The notes beneath the pieces are model-generated. The model saw nothing but the letters and a program-made list of their open reading frames with translations. It did no database searches and had not been told where the DNA came from. A stretch of 64,000 nucleotides of DNA from an uncultured Ruminococcus sp. (GTDB lineage: Bacteria > Bacillota > Clostridia > Oscillospirales > Ruminococcaceae), in contig CANQWR010000004.1 of assembly GCA_947627625.1 (NCBI GenBank), positions 1-64,000 on the forward strand. The letters run 5' to 3'. The position numbers were made by a program, and so were the translations under genes. Position 1 is the first letter of the stretch, and every line of letters begins with the position of its first letter. This document shows positions 41,821 through 51,016 of this stretch, one piece after another.

Positions 41821-44580
41821 TTATTCAGTTGTCTCTTTCAGTTTACAGCACTTTTTGTACTTCTTTCCGCTGCCGCACGGACAGGGGTCGTTGTCACCGA
41901 TTTTCTTTGCACGAACAGGTTCGTCCGAAAAACTTCCGTCACCCTCTCCCGCATTGGGAGCGTCGGGCTTTGCGACCTGCACCCTCTGGGGAGGTTTGTT
42001 GCCTGCTATTCTGACAGTCAGAAGCGAGCGGACAGTGTCCTCACGGATAGAGTCCACCATAGCGTCAAACATCTCAAATCCCTCATATCTGTACTCTATG
42101 ACGGGGTTTCTCTGACCGTATGAACGCAGACCGATACCCTTTTTGAGTTCCTCCATATCGTCAATGTGAGCCATCCACTTTGTGTCAACGGTCCTGAGAA
42201 GTACAACACGCTCCAGTTCCCTGATTATATCCGTGCCGTATTCCTCTTCCTTAGCCTTGTAGATCTCCATACACTTTTCTGTCAGTTCTTTTATAATTTG
42301 CTCTCTGGTGACGGTTTTCATGTCCTCCTCATCTAAAACAAGGTCATCGTTGTCGATAAGCCAACCCATGAAGTACTCTCTCAGACCGACAATATTCCAG
42401 TCGTCACGCATATCTTCATCGGCGAGATAGGTGTTGACAGTCGTGGAAATAAGTTCCTCCATCATTTTCAGAACACTCTCGTGCAGGTCTTCACCGTTGA
42501 GGACCTGTGAACGCTGTTTGTAGATGATTTCACGCTGAGTGTTCATAACATCGTCATAGTTCAGGACATTCTTTCTTATGCTGAAGTTCCTGCCCTCAAC
42601 TTTTTTCTGAGATGATTCAATAATTTTTGTGAGAGACTTGCTCTCGATAGGCATATTTTCGTCAACATTCAGGGCTTTCATCATATTTTCAAGCCTGTCG
42701 CCCGCAAAGATACGCATTAAGTCGTCCTCAACAGACAGGAAGAAACAGCTCTCTCCCTCGTCACCCTGACGGCCTGAACGTCCACGGAGCTGGTTGTCAA
42801 TACGCCTTGACTCGTGTCTCTCCGTACCAAGAATGTAAAGACCTCCTGCTTTTTTGACTTCCACAGCCTTTTCTTTTACTTCTGCATTGAATTTGTCGTA
42901 AAGTTCTCTGTAGAGTTTTCTTGCGTCAAGAACCTCCTGATTTTCTGTGTCCGCAAAACCTATAGCCTCTGAAATTATCTCTTCGGGGATCTCTCTTTTT
43001 CTGAGTTCAGCCCTTGCGAGAAATTCGGCGTTACCGCCGAGCATTATGTCGGTACCACGTCCTGCCATGTTGGTAGCTATCGTGACGGCACCGAATTTTC
43101 CCGCCTGTGCGACAATTTCAGCCTCTTTTGCGTGGTGTTTTGCGTTCAGGACCTCGTGCTTTACGCCTTTTCTCTTGAGCATTGCGGAGAGAAGTTCCGA
43201 CTTTTCAATTGAAACAGTACCGACAAGTATCGGCTGACCTTTCTGGTTGCACTCTATAATTTTCTCTATAATTGCGTTGTACTTGCCCTTTTCGGTGCTG
43301 TAGACTTGGTCGTTGTGGTCAATTCTGATTACAGGCTTGTTTGTGGGGACAGCTATAACGTCCAGTTTGTAAATTTCCTTAAACTCGTCCTCTTCGGTCA
43401 TGGCAGTACCCGTCATACCCGAGAGTTTTTTGTAAAGTCTGAAGAAATTCTGGAAAGTTATAGTCGCAAGAGTTTTGGACTCACTCTTGATTTTTACGCC
43501 CTCTTTTGCTTCGATAGCCTGATGAAGACCGTCATTGAAACGTCTGCCGAGCATGAGACGACCCGTGAACTCGTCCACAATAATTATTTCGCCGTCTTTT
43601 ACAACGTAGTCTATATTGTTTTTCATTACGCCGTTTGCCTTTATAGCCTGATTTATGTGGTGCAGGAGGGTCATATTTTCGGGGTCCATAAGGTTGTCCA
43701 CCCTGAAAGCCTGTTCGGCTTTTTTTACACCAAGCTGTGTGATAGTGGCAGTTTTAGCCTTTTCGTCAATGATGTAGTCGGCATTTTCGTTTATGTCGTC
43801 CTGGTCCTCTTTATCGTCCACCTCAACGACCGTCACAGATGTGAGAGTTTTTGCAAATCTGTCGGCTATGGTGTAGAGGTCTGTGGACTTGTCGCCCTGA
43901 CCCGATATAATGAGAGGAGTCCTTGCTTCGTCAATGAGAATGGAGTCCACCTCGTCGACAATGGCAAAATTCGGCTCTCTCTGAACCCTGTCCTCCTTGC
44001 GTGTGACCATGTTGTCACGGAGGTAGTCAAAACCAAGTTCGTTGTTTGTGGCGTAGGTGACATCACAGGCGTAAGCCTCACGTCTCTGAGTGTTGTTCAG
44101 ACCGTGGAGAATACAGCCGACTGTCAGACCAAGCCACCTGAGAACTTTTCCCATTTCCTCCGCCTGAGTTTTAGCGAGATAGTCGTTTACGGTCACGACG
44201 TGTACACCCTTTCCCTGAAGGGCGTTCAGGTAGGAGGCGACACACGCAACGAGAGTTTTACCCTCACCGGTTTTCATTTCTGCAATACGTCCCTGATGGA
44301 GGACTATTGCACCAATTATCTGTACAGGATACGGCTTTTTTTCAAGGACACGCCATGCACCCTCCCTTACAGTTGCAAGTGCTTCGGGCAGAATATCGTC
44401 AAGAGTTTCGCCCGACTGCAATCTGTCCTTGAACTCCTGTGTCTTTGCTTTAAGTTCCGAATCTTTAAGTTTTGAATACTCCTCCTCAAGTTCGAGAACC
44501 TTGTTTTTGATAGGTTCTATGCGTTTCAGTTCTCTGTTTGAGTAAGCATTTGCACCGAAAATACTTTTGAATAAACCCAT
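41821..44580 (-). CDS. secA: Preprotein translocase ATPase SecA
   Basis: 919 residues. It drives post-translational export through SecYEG. Seen: MKTGEGKT (Walker A), [20 protein letters not shown] (Walker B region), helicase motifs [14 protein letters not shown] and [11 protein letters not shown], the preprotein-binding and wing domains, and a C-terminal zinc-binding SEC-C tail [14 protein letters not shown] that contacts SecB or ribosomes. Length is normal. It has a near-consensus promoter. Confidence 0.98.
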   Translation of the reverse strand: MGLFKSIFGANAYSNRELKRIEPIKNKVLELEEEYSKLKDSELKAKTQEFKDRLQSGETLDDILPEALATVREGAWRVLEKKPYPVQIIGAIVLHQGRIAEMKTGEGKTLVACVASYLNALQGKGVHVVTVNDYLAKTQAEEMGKVLRWLGLTVGCILHGLNNTQRREAYACDVTYATNNELGFDYLRDNMVTRKEDRVQREPNFAIVDEVDSILIDEARTPLIISGQGDKSTDLYTIADRFAKTLTSVTVVEVDDKEDQDDINENADYIIDEKAKTATITQLGVKKAEQAFRVDNLMDPENMTLLHHINQAIKANGVMKNNIDYVVKDGEIIIVDEFTGRLMLGRRFNDGLHQAIEAKEGVKIKSESKTLATITFQNFFRLYKKLSGMTGTAMTEEDEFKEIYKLDVIAVPTNKPVIRIDHNDQVYSTEKGKYNAIIEKIIECNQKGQPILVGTVSIEKSELLSAMLKRKGVKHEVLNAKHHAKEAEIVAQAGKFGAVTIATNMAGRGTDIMLGGNAEFLARAELRKREIPEEIISEAIGFADTENQEVLDARKLYRELYDKFNAEVKEKAVEVKKAGGLYILGTERHESRRIDNQLRGRSGRQGDEGESCFFLSVEDDLMRIFAGDRLENMMKALNVDENMPIESKSLTKIIESSQKKVEGRNFSIRKNVLNYDDVMNTQREIIYKQRSQVLNGEDLHESVLKMMEELISTTVNTYLADEDMRDDWNIVGLREYFMGWLIDNDDLVLDEEDMKTVTREQIIKELTEKCMEIYKAKEEEYGTDIIRELERVVLLRTVDTKWMAHIDDMEELKKGIGLRSYGQRNPVIEYRYEGFEMFDAMVDSIREDTVRSLLTVRIAGNKPPQRVQVAKPDAPNAGEGDGSFSDEPVRAKKIGDNDPCPCGSGKKYKKCCKLKETTE

Positions 44581-44624
44581 TGTCAGTTTACCGCCTTTGT
44601 TTAAGATTTAATACACATAATAAC

Positions 44625-44653
44625 ATTTTACAACAATGAGACAATTTTGTCAA
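44625..44653 (-). promoter_or_regulatory. Promoter of secA
   Basis: -35 TTGACA (44648-44653), 17-bp spacer, -10 TAAAAT (44625-44630) on the minus strand. Confidence 0.82.
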
Positions 44654-44697
44654 TAGGTTCGTGAAAGTATTTTTACACTTGGACTTCCATTATAGTT

Positions 44698-44825
44698 TTG
44701 TTTCCGTTGGGGACTACGCCCCCAAACCCCCGTCGGGGGGAAGAATCCCCCCGAACTCCCCATGATAATTCTACTGTTTCAATTTCGGTGGGTCAAGGGG
44801 AGTACGCCCTCATGATAAAACGGGA
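44698..44825. repeat. Composite G/C-tract repeat, locus 11 (partial)
   Basis: Lacks the GAACGAT end and first hairpin. It keeps GGGGAC-TACGCCCCC, GGGGGG-AAGAAT-CCCCCC, and the CCCCATGATAATTCTACTGTTTCAATTT end. It is divergent-intergenic between secA and the dnaD-like gene. The rest of the gap, 44826-44960, holds no gene I can see. Confidence 0.85.
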
Positions 44826-44960
44826 AAAATAATTAGGGGAGAGAGTTCCCCCATATCAAACCCACGGTCCGAAAAAATAGATTATTTATGATGTTTTGCC
44901 ACTTTTGGGAATGCCTAATTTGTGCATTTATACATAAATATTTTTACATAAGTCACCCCG

Positions 44961-44989
44961 TTGACAATCCGACAGACATATGATATAAT
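44961..44989 (+). promoter_or_regulatory. Promoter of the replication-initiation pair
   Basis: -35 TTGACA (44961-44966), 17-bp spacer, -10 TATAAT (44984-44989); a consensus-strength promoter. Confidence 0.88.
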
Positions 44990-45023
44990 TATAGAACACA
45001 AATTTTTGAAAGGGGGTCTTGTC

Positions 45024-46097
45024 TTGGATTTGAGAGTGAACACGGGAGTATGGGGAAATATGTTCGGCATACCCTGTATTGTCGCCGACAATTTTCTCAA
45101 ACTTGCCGATGGCGGACACATAAAAGTACTTCTATATATTCTCAGAAATTCGGGAAGAAATATTTCCACTGAGGAAATCTCACTTCATACGGGGGTGGCT
45201 CCCGAAAATGTGGAGGAAGCCGTAAATTTCTGGCAGCAGGCAAACGTCCTCTTGACGCAGCAGACAGAGAGCAGTATACGTCTTACACCCGTTCAGAGCG
45301 TTGAACAGCCTGTCAATACGGCGGCGAAGAGTACCAAAAAGAGTACGAGAAAGAGTACAAAAAAGACTGTCAAAAAACAGCCTGTCAGCCCCGCTGTGAA
45401 GAGTACAGCGGAGAGTGAGGATTACGACGACACACAGGTGTCGAAACCGACTCCGTTTGAACACAGGTTAAATTCCGCTTCCGATGTCGCAAATGTTGTG
45501 AAATCGTCGTCCGACCTAAGTGAGCTTATGAGCATTTCGGAGTCAATACTGGGCGTGCTGAACTTTTCAATGCAGAGGGTGTTGCTGTATATATTCGAGA
45601 CACTTTGCCTGAAAAAAGAGGTCATAATAACACTTGTATCGTACTGTGCGTCAATAAACAGGACGGATGCACAGTACATCGAACAGACGGCACGGGACTG
45701 GTACGACAACGGCATAAACACCCGTGAACTCGCCGAGCAGAGAATTGCCGTGATGAATGTGTCCAACAATTTTTACACGGAACTTAAAAATTCGTTCAAA
45801 CTGAACAGGGAACTCACACGCAACGAGAAAAAATATGCGGACCAGTGGCGTGAAAAGGACTACGGCATGGGTCTGATAATGTACGCATATGAGCTTACCG
45901 TTGAACGCATTCAGCTTCCGAGGTTCAGCTATATGAACGCAATTCTCCTAAGATGGGAGTCGGAGGGCTGTACGACTGTCGAACAGGCTCAGGAAATATC
46001 GGAAATCTACAGAAACAACAAAAAGTATTCCGCTACGGAAACCAAAAAAGGTGAATTTGACATGGACGAGTACAAGGCTTTCATGAAGGGAATATGA
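45024..46097 (+). CDS. dnaD: DnaD/DnaB-like replication initiation protein
   Basis: About 357 residues. An N-terminal winged-helix-like domain (about 1-85; LKLADGGHIKVLLYILRNSGRNISTEEIS, here in parts) is followed by a Lys/Thr/Ser tract (about 100-125) and a DnaD-type C-terminal domain (about 255-330) with ILLRWESEGCTTVEQAQEI matching the YxxxILxxW signature. DnaD proteins remodel DNA and help load the replicative helicase. It pairs with the loader gene just downstream. The TTG at 45024 follows AGGGGGT by 6 bases; upstream in-frame codons overlap the promoter. Confidence 0.85.
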   Translation: MDLRVNTGVWGNMFGIPCIVADNFLKLADGGHIKVLLYILRNSGRNISTEEISLHTGVAPENVEEAVNFWQQANVLLTQQTESSIRLTPVQSVEQPVNTAAKSTKKSTRKSTKKTVKKQPVSPAVKSTAESEDYDDTQVSKPTPFEHRLNSASDVANVVKSSSDLSELMSISESILGVLNFSMQRVLLYIFETLCLKKEVIITLVSYCASINRTDAQYIEQTARDWYDNGINTRELAEQRIAVMNVSNNFYTELKNSFKLNRELTRNEKKYADQWREKDYGMGLIMYAYELTVERIQLPRFSYMNAILLRWESEGCTTVEQAQEISEIYRNNKKYSATETKKGEFDMDEYKAFMKGI

Positions 46098-46144
46098 TTT
46101 TCTTGTTTTTAATATTCGGAGTAAGTAACGGGAAGTGATTTTTT

Positions 46145-47119
46145 TTGGACAGTGAAATTCTTGACAGGGCAATGGCAGTCGTATCAAAAAGACGTGCAAA
46201 GGCGTATGAGGAGTATGACAGGAGGCTCAGCGAGGTAAACCACAAAATCCCACAGATAAGGGAGATAAATACACAGATTTTCAACACGGGCAGAGAGCTT
46301 ATAAAAATAATAATGGACAAGAATCTCACTGAAGTTCAGAGGAGAAACGCAATTGATGACACCGAGAGGAGAAACAAGGGTGCCCAGAATTACTCCCGCA
46401 CCCTCCTCTTGAAGAACGGCTATCCTGCGGACTATCTTGACATACACTACACCTGTGAGAAGTGTTCCGACACGGGCTACAGCGGCAACGTACTATGTGA
46501 GTGTGTGAAAAATCTGTACGGAAAAATTTCCGCTGAGAGACTAAATAAAAGTGCTCGGCTTGAACTCTCATCGTTTGAGACGTTCAGGCTGAGCTACTAC
46601 AGCGGTGACGACTATGTCCAGATGAATAAAATACTGGAGTTTACCCGCAACTATGCCTTTGGGTTTTCGACTTTTTCGAAGAGTGTGCTTATGCTTGGGG
46701 ACACGGGTCTCGGAAAGACACATCTCTCCCTTGCGATAGCAAATGAAGTCCTGCAAAAGGGTTTCAGTGTTGTCTACGACTCTGTTATAAATATACTCTC
46801 CGACATATCAAAGGAAAACTTCGGCAGGGGTTCAAATTCAAATATGGGGGATGCTGTTGTAAATTCGGACCTCTTGATAGTAGACGACCTCGGCACGGAG
46901 TCGAATACGCCTTTTAACAATTCGACTATATACAACATAATAAATACCAGACTAAATAAATCCCTGCCGACCATAATAAACACAAATCTGAACTATGCAG
47001 GGATAAAAGAGAGGTACGACAGCAGAATATCTTCACGTCTGAGCACCTACACAAGCCTGACGTTCAAGGGAAAGGACATCCGCATACAGAAGATGAACAA
47101 CTCCCCCGACGTTTTATGA
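46145..47119 (+). CDS. DnaI/DnaC-like helicase loader ATPase
   Basis: 324 residues. The N-terminal part (about 1-150) contains a zinc-ribbon-like YTCEKCSDTGYSGNVLCEC. The AAA+ part has Walker A MLGDTGLGKTH, Walker B LLIVDDLG, sensor-1 PTIINTNL and an Arg-finger region YDSRISSRLS. This is the DnaC/DnaI/IstB-like class. Adjacency to a DnaD homologue and absence of any transposase support a chromosomal helicase loader rather than an IstB protein. The TTG start is weakly supported. Confidence 0.9.
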   Translation: MDSEILDRAMAVVSKRRAKAYEEYDRRLSEVNHKIPQIREINTQIFNTGRELIKIIMDKNLTEVQRRNAIDDTERRNKGAQNYSRTLLLKNGYPADYLDIHYTCEKCSDTGYSGNVLCECVKNLYGKISAERLNKSARLELSSFETFRLSYYSGDDYVQMNKILEFTRNYAFGFSTFSKSVLMLGDTGLGKTHLSLAIANEVLQKGFSVVYDSVINILSDISKENFGRGSNSNMGDAVVNSDLLIVDDLGTESNTPFNNSTIYNIINTRLNKSLPTIINTNLNYAGIKERYDSRISSRLSTYTSLTFKGKDIRIQKMNNSPDVL

Positions 47120-47139
47120 TTTTATAATTATTTATAATG

Positions 47140-47814
47140 TCATTTTTTCCTGACTATAATGCCGTCTCCCTTGTATATGCTGTCTGCGGGAACTATCCCA
47201 CGGACGGAGCTTGTCGGGTACACACTTGAATTTCTGCCTATGATAGTCCCGGGGTTAAGGACGCTGTTACAGCCTATTTCCACGAAATCGCCGAGCATTG
47301 CACCGATTTTTTTCATTCCCGACTGTATCTGTTCTTCACCCGTTTTTACGGCTATATTTGTTTTGTCGGACTTGACATTTGAGGTGATAGAGCCTGCACC
47401 CATGTGGGACTTATAGCCGAGAATGCTGTCGCCGACATAGTTATAGTGCGGAGTCTGTACGCCGTCAAAAATTATGACGTTCTTAAGCTCAGCGGAGTTT
47501 CCTATTACACAGCCCTCACCGATAAGGGCACACTCCCTTATAAAGGCACAGTGGCGGACTTCCGTATTTGCACCGATTATACAGGGCGAACCTATATAGG
47601 CGGACGGGAATACTTTTGCGGTCTTGTGAATCCAGACATTTTCGGACGGGTTTTCGTACTCTTCGGGACTTAAAGTCTTTCCCAGAGAGATTATGAACTC
47701 CCTGATACCGCCGAGAGCCTCCCACGGGTAGACAAAATTTTTGAGGTAGTCACCTGCGAGGGAGTGGGAGAGGTCAAAGAGTTCGGGAATGGTTATATTT
47801 TTTATAATATCCAT
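47140..47814 (-). CDS. Left-handed beta-helix acyltransferase/nucleotidyltransferase-like protein
   Basis: 224 residues. The central section is made of hexapeptide turns (VWIHKTAKVFPSAYIG..., CIIGANTEVRHCAFIRECALIGEGCVIGNS), with GDFVEIGCNSVLNPGTIIGRNSSVYP near the end. This is the fold of GlmU-type acetyltransferases, but the pyrophosphorylase domain is absent; YVGDSILGYKSHMGAGSITSN resembles GlmU's C-terminal block. Possible roles are a UDP-sugar acyltransferase or a GlmU paralogue. It has its own promoter on the minus strand. Confidence 0.85.
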   Translation of the reverse strand: MDIIKNITIPELFDLSHSLAGDYLKNFVYPWEALGGIREFIISLGKTLSPEEYENPSENVWIHKTAKVFPSAYIGSPCIIGANTEVRHCAFIRECALIGEGCVIGNSAELKNVIIFDGVQTPHYNYVGDSILGYKSHMGAGSITSNVKSDKTNIAVKTGEEQIQSGMKKIGAMLGDFVEIGCNSVLNPGTIIGRNSSVYPTSSVRGIVPADSIYKGDGIIVRKK

Positions 47815-47851
47815 ATTATTCTCCTTGTGATTTATTTTTGATACTATATAT

Positions 47852-47880
47852 ATGATACAGCTTTTTTGGCGTTAAGTCAA
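47852..47880 (-). promoter_or_regulatory. Promoter of the beta-helix acyltransferase gene
   Basis: -35 TTGACT (47875-47880), 17-bp spacer, -10 TATCAT (47852-47857) on the minus strand. It precedes the AAGGAG site of that gene. Confidence 0.75.
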
Positions 47881-47919
47881 GAGGAAAAATCAAAAAAAGA
47901 GCGAGAGGAAGTGTTTTAC

Positions 47920-48426
47920 TTGAAAAAATTTTTTATTGCCTTTGTGACGGTGCTTTTTGCGGTGGGTTGCGGGGATTTAGGTCAGAGCAGTCGGGAGAGT
48001 TATACTGAAATTCAGACGGAGACTGAAATTGAGACCGAACAGGGAACAGAGTCTGAAACGGAAATTCAACCCGAGACCGAGCAGGAGACCGAGACAGAAG
48101 CAGTTCCCGAACATGAAACCGACACCACAACGGCAGACGGCTATGTCGAGTACCACTTCAGGAGCAGGAAACTCCTTGAACAGCACTTTTCAAAGCACGG
48201 TGACGAGTTTTCGGGGGATTTTGACTATCAGACCGCCGATGACTACGAACAGGGGGCGAGTGACGTTATAAACGACACCGACGCACTTTTCAAGACCGAA
48301 TCCGAGGACGGAGACGGGGTTTACTATATAGAGTCCACGAATGAGTTTGTCATACTCTCCACAGACGGCTTTATCAGGACTTATTTCAGACCAGATGACG
48401 GTATAGACTATTTCAACAGACAGTAG
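47920..48426 (+). CDS. Lipoprotein with nuclease-toxin-like C-terminal domain
   Basis: 168 residues from TTG 47920, preceded by GAGAGGAAGTG. The lipoprotein signal LLFAVGC (short form of the N terminus) is followed by a Glu/Thr repeat stalk (about 35-70) with ETETE units. The C-terminal about 95 residues contain LLEQHFSKHGDEF, ASDVIND, and NEFVILSTDGFIRTYFRP, then GIDYFNRQ. This pattern resembles the barnase/EndoU/colicin/RelE-fold toxin domains of Firmicutes, in which the first His and the T-x-F-x-P end are conserved. RNase activity is an inference. No immunity gene is seen beside it. Confidence 0.6.
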   Translation: MKKFFIAFVTVLFAVGCGDLGQSSRESYTEIQTETEIETEQGTESETEIQPETEQETETEAVPEHETDTTTADGYVEYHFRSRKLLEQHFSKHGDEFSGDFDYQTADDYEQGASDVINDTDALFKTESEDGDGVYYIESTNEFVILSTDGFIRTYFRPDDGIDYFNRQ

Positions 48427-48436
48427 GACGTTTGTT

Positions 48437-48820
48437 TTTGTTATAACGATAAGGGGGAGTTGCCCTCGCAACCCGTTGGGGGGCTTTGCCCGCAAACCCC
48501 CAAAAAATAATTTTATTAAAATTATATTTTTTTTGGAAATTTCTTTGATTTGTAGGCTGTTGGGGGGCTACGCCCCCCAAGCCCCCCTTAAACGATAGGA
48601 GGCAGGGGGCTTTGCCCCCTGAACCCCCATTGGGGGCTCTGCCCCCAACCCCCCCGTCGGGGGGAAGCATCCCCCCGAACCACCCATGATGGACTTAGTC
48701 AAGTTTTACTGTTACCTGAATAGTGGGAAAACTAAAAATATCTAATCACGGGTTTCCAAAGGGGGTTTCCCCCTTTGGCGGGGGGAGTGGGGGGCAGAGC
48801 CCCCCACAAGGCACCCCCAC
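48437..48820. repeat. Composite G/C-tract repeat, locus 12
   Basis: AACGATAAGGGGG, the AT-rich palindrome (48507-48545), a TTGTAGGCTGTTGGGGGGC-TAC-GCCCCCC block, a full unit AAACGATAGGAGGC...CCCATGATGG, then a block shared in reverse with locus 6 (TCAAGTTTTACTGTTAC, AATCACGGGTTTCCAAAGGGG). Its frame continues into murT and creates a false N-terminal extension there. Confidence 0.9.
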
Positions 48821-48854
48821 AAAGCAGTACAAAAAGGAGGTCTTTAAGACGAAT

Positions 48855-50192
48855 ATGTTTTTTGTTTTAATTGGGAAGATTATAGTCAAAATATTAAAAT
48901 TATTCGGCAGGAATGCGGGAAATCTCCCCGGAATTATTCTCTGGCATCTCACAGGGGAAAAGTGCTGTAAAATATTTGACGTAAAGTGTCCGATAATAGC
49001 GGTGACGGGTACGAACGGCAAGACTTCCGTCACGAACTGCATAGCACAGCTGTTTGCGAAAAGCGGCAAAAAAATAATCATAAACAAGGAGGGCAACAAC
49101 CTCGACACGGGTATCTGTTCGCTGTTGCTGAGATATTGCGACCTGAAAGGGCGTGTTAATGCGGACTATCTGATACTTGAGACGGACGAGAGCCATGTGC
49201 CTGTTGTGTATTCGCAGTTGAAACTTGAGATGCTTGTCGTGCTGAATTTTTTCCGTGACCAGCTTGACAGAAACGGTGAGATGGAGACGCTTATTCAGAA
49301 GATAAATAATTTCTGTAAAACTTTTGACGGAAATCTCCTCCTGAACGGTGACGATCCCAACACCGCACGTCTCGGCAGGGCTAACCCCGACAACAAAAAT
49401 GTAAAATATTTTCACGCAAACCGCTATGATTTTGCCACGGACAGCGTTTTTGAGGCTTCGGAGGGCAGATTTTGTCCTTTTTGCGGACAGGCTTTAGAGT
49501 ACGACTATTATCAGTACTCCCACATAGGAAAATTCACCTGCAAAAACTGTGGTTTTGGTGACTATGAGCCGTATATCACCGCTGAAAATATTGATCTTGA
49601 AAAGCACAGTTTCACAGCGGACGGTCACAGATATACTCCAAAACTTAACAGTGTATATAATATTTATAATATGACTGCTGTTGCGGGAGTGTCTAAAATT
49701 TACAATATTGACCAAAAAATCACGGACAAAGTGATTTCGGGGTATACTGTCAGGAACGGCAGAATGGAAAATTTCATGCTCGGTGACAGAAAAGCCACTC
49801 TGAACCTTGCGAAAAACCCTGTTGGTGCGAATATGACTTTGAGAGTTATGAACGAGATGAAAGGCGAAAAGGAACTTTTGTTTGTTCTGAATGACAACGT
49901 TGCGGACGGTCTTGACGTTTCGTGGATATGGGACATAAATTTCAGTGTCTTTGAGAGGGTGACAAGAGTTGTGACTTCGGGAACAAGGGCTTATGACATA
50001 GCCGTCAGAATAAAGTGTTCGGGTTACGATGCGGACAAAATAGTAGTCAGACCCGACCTTGACAGTGCAGTTGAGGAACTCGCAAAAACTCACGGACGAA
50101 AATTTGTCATAGCAAATTACACAGCCGTACAGCCGACAAGGAATGCACTGAAAAAATACAGTGAAAAGCACAGGGGTGAGAAGAGTGTCTGA
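48855..50192 (+). CDS. murT: Lipid II isoglutaminyl synthase, MurT subunit
   Basis: About 445 residues. With GatD it amidates the alpha-carboxylate of D-Glu in lipid II. Seen: the Mur-ligase P-loop GTNGKTS, DESHVPVVY, NGDDPNTARLG, a Cys4 zinc ribbon FCPFC ... CKNC (characteristic of MurT), and the DUF1727 C-terminal domain with NGRMENF, NDNVADGLDVSWIWD. The frame is open 44 codons upstream, but that extension reads through repeat locus 12; ATG 48855 with AGGAGG 14 bases before it is the family start. The gatD start overlaps its stop. Confidence 0.95.
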   Translation: MFFVLIGKIIVKILKLFGRNAGNLPGIILWHLTGEKCCKIFDVKCPIIAVTGTNGKTSVTNCIAQLFAKSGKKIIINKEGNNLDTGICSLLLRYCDLKGRVNADYLILETDESHVPVVYSQLKLEMLVVLNFFRDQLDRNGEMETLIQKINNFCKTFDGNLLLNGDDPNTARLGRANPDNKNVKYFHANRYDFATDSVFEASEGRFCPFCGQALEYDYYQYSHIGKFTCKNCGFGDYEPYITAENIDLEKHSFTADGHRYTPKLNSVYNIYNMTAVAGVSKIYNIDQKITDKVISGYTVRNGRMENFMLGDRKATLNLAKNPVGANMTLRVMNEMKGEKELLFVLNDNVADGLDVSWIWDINFSVFERVTRVVTSGTRAYDIAVRIKCSGYDADKIVVRPDLDSAVEELAKTHGRKFVIANYTAVQPTRNALKKYSEKHRGEKSV

Positions 50193-50925
50193 GATAAAAA
50201 TATTGCATATGTACGCCGATATGCTTGACCTGTACGGTGACGGCGGTAATATAAAAGTGCTGAAATACAGGTGCAGTATGCGTGGGATAGATTGTCGGAC
50301 GGATATTTACTCACTCGGCGATGAAACCCCCGATTTCGGCAGTTATGACGTTATATATATCGGAGGGGGTGCGGACCTCGAACAACAGCACATTTCGTCA
50401 GACCTTCTTAGACACCGTGACAGTATAAAAAAAGCCTATAAAAGCGGTACTTTTCTGTTGCTTATATGCGGAGGATACCAGTTAATGGGGAAGTACTACC
50501 GTGACGCTGACGGCAATAAAATTCAGGGGCTTTCGCTGTTTGACTACCACACAGTCGCCCCGTCAAGCAGGCGTAAGAGGTGTATAGGAAATATAGTCAT
50601 AAGTACAAATATAACGGGTGAATCCGTAAAAGTTGTGGGTTTTGAGAACCACGGCGGACAGACAGAGGGCGTTAAAAAGCCTTTCGGGGAAGTGCTTTGC
50701 GGTAACGGCAATTGTTCGGGCGGAAAACAGGAGGGCTATTTTGAAAAGAACGTCATAGCGACTTATCTGCACGGACCTCTTCTGTCAAAAAACCCCGAAA
50801 TTTCGGACTATATAATATCATACTGTCTCGGCAGGAAGTCGGGGGAAAAAATTTCCCTCTCGCCTCTTGACGACAGACTTGAAAACAAGTGCAGAGACGT
50901 AATGCTTAAAAGACTTCTGAAATAA
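50185..50925 (+). CDS. gatD: Lipid II isoglutaminyl synthase, GatD glutaminase subunit
   Basis: 246 residues. It is a class I (CobB/CobQ-like) glutamine amidotransferase feeding ammonia to MurT. Cys95 in LLLICGGYQLMG is the nucleophile; YLHGPLLSKNP carries the catalytic His. The N-terminal HMYADMLDLYGDGGN is typical of GatD. GTG 50185 overlaps the murT stop by 8 bases with AGGGG 8 bases upstream, as in other Firmicutes murT-gatD operons. A strong terminator follows. Confidence 0.95.
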   Translation: MSEIKILHMYADMLDLYGDGGNIKVLKYRCSMRGIDCRTDIYSLGDETPDFGSYDVIYIGGGADLEQQHISSDLLRHRDSIKKAYKSGTFLLLICGGYQLMGKYYRDADGNKIQGLSLFDYHTVAPSSRRKRCIGNIVISTNITGESVKVVGFENHGGQTEGVKKPFGEVLCGNGNCSGGKQEGYFEKNVIATYLHGPLLSKNPEISDYIISYCLGRKSGEKISLSPLDDRLENKCRDVMLKRLLK

Positions 50926-50936
50926 TGAAAAAAATT

Positions 50937-50978
50937 TCGGCTGGTGCGGGAATTTTACTCCCCGCACAGCCGATTTTT
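50937..50978. terminator. Bidirectional terminator
   Basis: TCGGCTGGTGCGGG / CCCCGCACAGCCGA is a 13-14-bp stem with flanking A-run and TTTTTT between convergent gatD and the EF-G-like gene. Confidence 0.92.
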
Positions 50979-51016
50979 TATTGAAATTTATTAAGTTTAT
51001 TAAGTTTACTTAAAAC

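Noticed and set aside
43306-44475. A 389-codon plus-strand ORF antisense to secA
   Set aside because: secA on the other strand has every expected motif; the antisense frame has no start context or family features and reflects codon bias.
46145-47119. IstB-type transposition helper
   Set aside because: No IstA transposase or inverted repeats adjoin; the DnaD-like neighbour and N-terminal zinc ribbon fit a helicase loader.
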